Shown one piece after another: positions 5,819-9,166 of a stretch of 9,166 nucleotides of DNA. Source of the stretch: Eubacteriales bacterium (GTDB lineage Bacteria; Bacillota; Clostridia; Peptostreptococcales; Anaerovoracaceae). The notes under the pieces are model-generated. The model had not been told where the DNA came from. It worked only from the letters and a program-made list of their open reading frames with translations, and ran no database searches. Location of the stretch: NCBI GenBank assembly GCA_029098205.1, contig JAQXNW010000136.1:1-9166 (forward strand), read 5' to 3'. A program made the translations under genes and the position numbers. Each line of letters starts with the position of its first letter. The first letter of the stretch is position 1.

Positions 5819-7015
5819 ATGGCTAAGAAAGAGTATGGATTCGCGACAAAACAGATTCATGTCGGAAAGCATAAGGAATCAAACGGAGCACTTACAACAC
5901 CGATCTATCAGACATCAACCTTCGAGTTTGATTCTGTAGAGCAGGGTGCTGCAAGATTTGCAGGGCAGGAAAACGGATATATTTATACACGCCTCGGAAA
6001 TCCGTCTGTAACGCAGGTTGAAGAAAAGGTTGCGGCGCTGGAAGGCGGAGAAGCGGCAATGGGAACAGCTGCAGGAATGGGCGCGATTTCTTCCACACTT
6101 TGGACATGTCTGAAGGCTGGAGACGAGGTCGTTGCCAGCGATACGCTTTACGGCTGCACCTTCGCGCTTCTTAATACGGATATTCAGGAATTCGGCGTTA
6201 AGGTCAATTTTGTCGATATGGGAGATCCGGAAAATGTACGGAAGGCTCTGACCGACAAGACAGCGGTTGTATATTTCGAGACACCGTGCAACCCGACGCT
6301 GAAGGTTATCGACATCGAGGCGGTTGCCAAGCTCGCGCATGATTTCAACCCGGCCATCAAAGTTATCGTAGACAATACGTTTAACTCTCCGTACATTCAG
6401 AATCCGCTGAAATGGGGCGCGGATATCGTTGTGCACAGCGCGACGAAATACATCAACGGACACGGCGACGTAATCGCGGGATTCGTAATTTCCGATGCGG
6501 AATTTATTCAGAATCTGAAGATGACCGGTCTTAAGAACATGACCGGCGCGGTCATGAGTCCGTTCGACGCATTCCTGATTGCAAGAGGTCTTAAGACTCT
6601 GGACATTCGTATGCAGCGCCACAGCGCAAATGCGATGAAGGTTGCGGAATTCCTGCATGATCATCCGGCTGTAGAGAAGGTATATTATCCAGGACTTCCG
6701 GATTTTGAAGGACATGAGATTGCGGCGAAGCAGATGGAACGCGGATTTGGCGGTATGATGTCCATTGAGCTTAAAGCAAGCCGTGAGGAAGTAGCGGCGG
6801 CGCTGAATAAGCTTCAGCTCTGCACACTGGCTGTATCGCTGGGCGACGCGGAGACGCTGATTGAACATCCGGCTTCCATGACGCATTCGACCTACACGAA
6901 GGAAGAGCTGGAGGCATCCGGCATTTCGGAAGGTCTGGTAAGAATCAGCGTAGGTCTGGAAGATCCTGAAGATGTCATTGATGATCTTAAGACAGTTCTG
7001 GATACATTGGTTTAA
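5819..7015 (+). CDS. megL: L-methionine gamma-lyase
   Basis: PLP enzyme that splits L-methionine (and often homocysteine or cysteine) to 2-oxobutyrate, methanethiol and ammonia; a cytoplasmic homotetramer in this family. Its 398 residues equal the Pseudomonas putida enzyme's length. PLP sites: Y56/R58 (YTRLGNP, phosphate contact from the partner subunit), the GMG loop at 86-88, Y111 stacking on the ring, D185 (DNTF), and K210 in HSATKY as the Schiff-base lysine (codon 6446-6448). R375 (RISVGLE) binds the substrate carboxylate. C113 in LYGCTF is the cysteine typical of methionine gamma-lyases (C116 in P. putida) and separates it from most cystathionine enzymes. HPASMTH (350-356) is intact. One change: the K240-D241 pair of P. 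putida reads K239-N240. The ribosome site AAAGGA precedes the ATG. It is divergent from lysR and probably LysR-controlled. O-acetylhomoserine sulfhydrylase is a less likely alternative. Confidence 0.88.
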   Translation: MAKKEYGFATKQIHVGKHKESNGALTTPIYQTSTFEFDSVEQGAARFAGQENGYIYTRLGNPSVTQVEEKVAALEGGEAAMGTAAGMGAISSTLWTCLKAGDEVVASDTLYGCTFALLNTDIQEFGVKVNFVDMGDPENVRKALTDKTAVVYFETPCNPTLKVIDIEAVAKLAHDFNPAIKVIVDNTFNSPYIQNPLKWGADIVVHSATKYINGHGDVIAGFVISDAEFIQNLKMTGLKNMTGAVMSPFDAFLIARGLKTLDIRMQRHSANAMKVAEFLHDHPAVEKVYYPGLPDFEGHEIAAKQMERGFGGMMSIELKASREEVAAALNKLQLCTLAVSLGDAETLIEHPASMTHSTYTKEELEASGISEGLVRISVGLEDPEDVIDDLKTVLDTLV

Positions 7016-7064
7016 TATCCTGCATCTGGCTGGGTGAACCGTGTACTTCTAATTAAGATTTCCC

Positions 7065-7102
7065 ATTCAGTACGTTGTGTGTAAGTACGCACATCACTGA
7101 AT
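7065..7102 (+). other. Hairpin in the megL 3' region
   Basis: ATTCAGT (7065-7071) pairs with ACTGAAT (7096-7102). An inner stem TGTGTG/CGCACA (7076-7081 with 7088-7093, one G-U) lies beyond an internal loop. No T run follows directly. It is probably a transcript 3' stability element. Confidence 0.4.
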
Positions 7103-7121
7103 CGCGGAACGTGCTTCTTTT

Positions 7122-7161
7122 GCGGGGAGGAGATCGGCGGAATGCCGGTCTCCTTTTCCGC
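7122..7161 (+). terminator. Terminator of megL
   Basis: The core stem is GGAGATCGGC (7129-7138) with GCCGGTCTCC (7144-7153), ten pairs with one G-U and a five-base loop, followed by TTTT. The flanking GCGG/CCGC lets the hairpin extend to 7122-7161. It lies about 110 bases after the megL stop. Confidence 0.75.
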
Positions 7162-7237
7162 GTACAGACGCAGTATTTTGCTGGAAAAATGTTATTTATG
7201 ATATGAGCCCGCTATAAGATATGAGAAAGAGTAATAT

Positions 7238-7282
7238 AAAGAGCCCTCCCTGCTGGATTTTGTCCAGTAAAGAGGGCTTTTT
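7238..7282 (+). terminator. Second terminator, two-tiered
   Basis: Outer stem AGCCCTC (7242-7248) with GAGGGCT (7272-7278), extended by A/T pairs. Inner stem CTGGA/TCCAG (7253-7257 with 7263-7267). Five T residues run from 7278 to 7282. The upstream AAA gives some T run on the minus strand, so it may act in both directions. Nothing coding is visible between it and the previous terminator. Confidence 0.8.
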
Positions 7283-7394
7283 CGTTCGCTGATCCGAAGT
7301 AATATGAAGTAATATTATTAACGATTCAGGCCGCTTGGAAGACATGCTGTGTTTTCGCCGCCGGATTCTCCGCCTGGTGTAATCATCGGGCCTG

Positions 7395-7440
7395 GAGACT
7401 GTTTCAAGTTTTGTGTAAACTCAAAAATCCGATATAAGAT
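7395..7440 (+). repeat. Left terminal inverted repeat of the IS256-family remnant
   Basis: GAGACTGTTTCAAGT begins the end and leads into TGTGTAAAC (7412-7420) and, ten bases on, GATATAAGAT (7431-7440). Aligned by hand to the right end, the outer 22-base block up to GTAAAC matches at 16 positions; the inner GATATAAGAT matches at all ten. Confidence 0.75.
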
Positions 7441-7613
7441 CTGCTGCGTGTTACATAAGGGCAAGGCTGAAATTTCGGCTTTGTCCTTTATTCGCATTAT
7501 ATCGCGGTATTGGCGCACGTCAAGCAAGAGTCCCAGGGGCTGTGTGCCCCCAGACCCCCGCATTGCGCCGTTTCGGCAGACACCATTTCCCGGCGCCTGC
7601 TGGAAAGCGGCGT

Positions 7614-7830
7614 TTAATATACCTGGTCTGGCAGCCGGTCTTCAAAATATATTTCCAGCTGCGCACGGATCTGGGACCAATCCTGACGGTGTCCCGTCCA
7701 TTTCTTTGTGATATCGATCATTTACATCGCTGCCATCTTTGATGCTGACATCATTATTTTTCAGATATTCACGCATCATCTTTCGCATGGCTTGTTTTTT
7801 GGGTGACTCCTTTCTGGTTCTCTTGGGCAT
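7614..7830 (-). pseudogene. IS256-family transposase remnant (N- and C-termini fused out of frame)
   Basis: The reading frame starts at 7830 behind GGAGG with MPKRTRKESPKKQAMRKMM, then EYLKNNDVSIKDGSDVND, the N-terminus of clostridial IS256-type (mutator) transposases. Homology stops near 7717. From about 7715 down to a TAA at 7614-7616, a different frame reads ITKKWTGHRQDWSQIRAQL and IYFEDRLPD, the conserved C-terminus of the same family. Roughly 300 or more central codons, with the DDE catalytic residues, are therefore missing. In the original frame, translation would run past the junction to a TGA at 7642-7644 and give a 62-residue peptide with a nonsense tail. It cannot be an active transposase; whether the short DNA-binding N-terminus is ever made is unknown. 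The assignment is from memory of family sequences. Confidence 0.8.
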
Positions 7831-7856
7831 AATAAAACCTCCAAACTGATACTGGT

Positions 7857-7901
7857 ATCTTATATCAGCTTAGAGGTTTACACATACTTTGGGACACTCC
7901 C
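7857..7901 (-). repeat. Right terminal inverted repeat of the IS256-family remnant
   Basis: Read on the minus strand it begins GGGAGTGTCCCAAAG, continues to TGTGTAAAC and, nine bases later, GATATAAGAT (plus-strand 7857-7866). This is the transposase-proximal end; the transposase start codon lies about 27 bases further inside. Confidence 0.75.
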
Positions 7902-7916
7902 TCATCTTCTTAAGTT

Positions 7917-7938
7917 TCCGCCCATGTGCGGATTTTTT
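7917..7938 (+). terminator. Small terminator between the IS remnant and the second PLP gene
   Basis: TCCGC (7917-7921) pairs with GCGGA (7928-7932) over a six-base loop, followed by six T residues. It reads in the plus direction, although the nearest gene on that side converges from the minus strand. It may originally have ended a plus-strand transcript. The short stem makes this tentative. Confidence 0.45.
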
Positions 7939-7979
7939 CTGTAACCCTATATATCCCTCCTTCTCTGTGTACAGACCCG

Positions 7980-9161
7980 CTACAGAATGCCGCAGGCCTT
8001 CATCGCCTGTTCAAGGTCCGCGATAATGTCCTCCGCTTCTTCCAGACCGACGCTGAACCGGAAATAACCCGGGCGGAATACTTCCGGATAGTACTGGTTC
8101 TTGTCGCCGTTCTTGTCCGTGTAAACAATCAGACTCTCCAGGTCGCCCAGCGATACCGCATGGCTGATCAGGGTCAGAGAATCCAGGAATTTCTCATGCT
8201 GCTTTTCCGTTCCCTTGATGTCAAAGCACATCATTGCGGAATACTGGCCGTGCATGTACTTCTCCGCGCGGTCATGCTGCGGATGATCCTTAAGACCCGG
8301 ATACCATACGAACCGAACCGCCGGGCAGGTGTCCAGATACTCCGCAACCTTCTGCGCGACCGCGCTGTGCTGCTTCATCCGTAGCGGCGCCGTCGTAAGG
8401 CCGCGCGCGATCAGCCATGCGTTGAACGGGCTCAAAATGCCGCCGTAGTTAACCATAGCAAGCTCTTTAAGTTCATCAATCAGCGCCGGATCCTTTGACA
8501 GAACACAACCGCCGAGCGCGTCGCCGTGGCCGTTGATGTATTTTGTCATGCTGTGAATTTCAAGATCGATGCCGTACTGCAGCGGACGGATGCAGATCGG
8601 TCCGGCAAAGGTGCAGTCGCAGGAGATCTTCGCGCCTGCATCATGCGCGATCTTCGTGATCGCTTCGATGTCGCTGATGCCCGTCGTCGGGTTTCCCGGC
8701 ATTTCGACGTGGATCAGTTTCGTGTTCGGACGGATCGCCGCTTTCACTTCCTCCGTATTTGTCGTGTCGACCATGCTGACTTCGATGTTGTACTTGCTCG
8801 GAAGATATTTCCGGAACAGCAGGTTGACCGCACTGTAGCAGACCTTCGATACAATCGCGTGATCGCCGGTGTTGAGGAACGTCGTGAACACAGCCGCCAG
8901 AGCCGCGACGCCGCTTCCGAATACGACGCCCGCCTCAGCGCCGGTCAGCGCGCATAGCTTGCCTTCCAACACCATCTGGTTGACATTCCGGTTCCGGCAG
9001 TAGATGTTGCTGTGGATGCCCGCCCAGTCGACCGGCGTACCGTCGGTCGGGATCCGGTAGTTCGACGTCATGTAAATCGGCTCATTGATCGCTCCGAACG
9101 CATCGTCTTTTCTCTGTCCGGCATGAACCGCTGTTGTCTGTACATGCATTTTCTTCTTCAT
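7980..9161 (-). CDS. Divergent PLP-dependent Cys/Met metabolism enzyme
   Basis: A 393-residue member of the gamma-family of PLP enzymes (cystathionine gamma-synthase, cystathionine lyases, methionine gamma-lyase). The PLP-binding core is intact: Y54/R56 (IYCRNRN), Y109, D182 (DCTF), K207 in HSMTKY as the Schiff-base lysine, and R368 (RFSVGLE) for the substrate carboxylate. Several normally conserved parts are not: NP after the Y-x-R becomes NV, the methionine gamma-lyase cysteine position is A111, and the HPASMTH segment is replaced by a charged stretch around VYTDKNGDKNQYY. The reaction and substrate are therefore uncertain, though a lyase or gamma-replacement on a sulfur or related amino acid is likely. 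The ATG at 9161 is five bases from the window edge, so its ribosome site is unseen and an upstream start is possible. Third-position GC is high compared with megL. Confidence 0.85.
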   Translation of the reverse strand: MKKKMHVQTTAVHAGQRKDDAFGAINEPIYMTSNYRIPTDGTPVDWAGIHSNIYCRNRNVNQMVLEGKLCALTGAEAGVVFGSGVAALAAVFTTFLNTGDHAIVSKVCYSAVNLLFRKYLPSKYNIEVSMVDTTNTEEVKAAIRPNTKLIHVEMPGNPTTGISDIEAITKIAHDAGAKISCDCTFAGPICIRPLQYGIDLEIHSMTKYINGHGDALGGCVLSKDPALIDELKELAMVNYGGILSPFNAWLIARGLTTAPLRMKQHSAVAQKVAEYLDTCPAVRFVWYPGLKDHPQHDRAEKYMHGQYSAMMCFDIKGTEKQHEKFLDSLTLISHAVSLGDLESLIVYTDKNGDKNQYYPEVFRPGYFRFSVGLEEAEDIIADLEQAMKACGIL

Positions 9162-9166
9162 TTTGA

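Larger units (their letters stand above)
7395..7901 (-). mobile_element. Internally deleted IS256-family insertion sequence
   Basis: About 507 bp bounded by imperfect inverted repeats carrying the IS256-family TGTGTAAAC core. Inside on the minus strand are the first ~38 codons of a mutator-type transposase, directly joined to its last ~33 codons in another frame. A full element of this family is about 1.3 kb, so most of the transposase, including the catalytic core, has been lost. A non-coding tail of about 210 bp lies between the transposase stop and the left end; it contains a GC-rich hairpin (GGGGC/GCCCC, 7536-7550) and the near-palindrome GCTGAAATTTCGGC. I see no clear 8-9 bp target duplication, so it is old or has been rearranged. 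It sits between the converging 3' ends of megL and the second PLP gene. Confidence 0.8.

Noticed and set aside
5915..6886. Long open frame (about 323 codons) on the minus strand
   Set aside because: It lies entirely inside megL on the opposite strand, has no recognisable domain and lacks a ribosome site. It is a shadow of the megL codon pattern.
7318..7563. Minus-strand frame of 81 codons at the left IS end
   Set aside because: It straddles the IS boundary, has no ribosome site or family motif, and is best explained by chance.
7349..7711. Plus-strand frame of 120 codons across the IS remnant
   Set aside because: It crosses the left inverted repeat and runs antisense to the transposase C-terminal fragment; the product looks like random translation.
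7381..7910. Target-site duplication around the IS256 remnant
   Set aside because: The eight bases flanking each end (CGGGCCTG and TCATCTTC) do not match, and small shifts of the boundary gave only a five-base TCATC match, too weak to claim.

Overview
The window looks like part of a chromosome from an anaerobic, low-to-moderate GC member of the Bacillota (Clostridia or a related class). This rests on the protein sequences (Clostridia-type pyruvate carboxylase, NhaC-family carrier, methionine gamma-lyase), strong AGGAGG-type ribosome sites and many intrinsic terminators. I cannot name the species.

Layout. (1) 1-1003: 3' end of pyruvate carboxylase, followed by a long hairpin terminator. (2) 1121-2642: a hydroxyethylthiazole kinase (thiM) overlapping an SGNH-family esterase; the two look translationally coupled. 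(3) 2643-2911: a probable terminator, a weak promoter and a strong ribosome site leading into an NhaC-family membrane carrier (2912-4336). (4) 4337-4553: a convergent junction with several hairpins, including a strong terminator. (5) 4554-5513 (minus strand): a LysR-type regulator. (6) 5514-5818: a divergent control region with a perfect-consensus lysR promoter (TTGACA, 17 bp, TATAAT), a 25-bp palindrome that fits the LysR T-N11-A rule, and a structured leader for the next gene. (7) 5819-7015: methionine gamma-lyase. (8) 7016-7979: no intact gene; it holds three hairpins/terminators, then an internally deleted IS256-family element of about 507 bp (7395-7901) and a small terminator. (9) 7980-9161 (minus strand): a second, divergent PLP enzyme of the Cys/Met metabolism family, with clearly higher GC at third codon positions than methionine gamma-lyase.

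How the genes may work together. LysR regulator plus methionine gamma-lyase form a classic divergent pair, so inducible breakdown of methionine or a related sulfur amino acid to 2-oxobutyrate, a thiol and ammonia is the best-supported theme. The NhaC-type carrier just beyond lysR could import the amino acid or export a product. The second PLP enzyme may act on a related substrate, but its active-site motifs are altered and its chemistry is open. Pyruvate carboxylase, thiM and the esterase show no evident link to this theme. I found no clearly novel multi-gene system; the best leads are the lysR/megL control region, the divergent PLP enzyme and the rearranged IS256 remnant.
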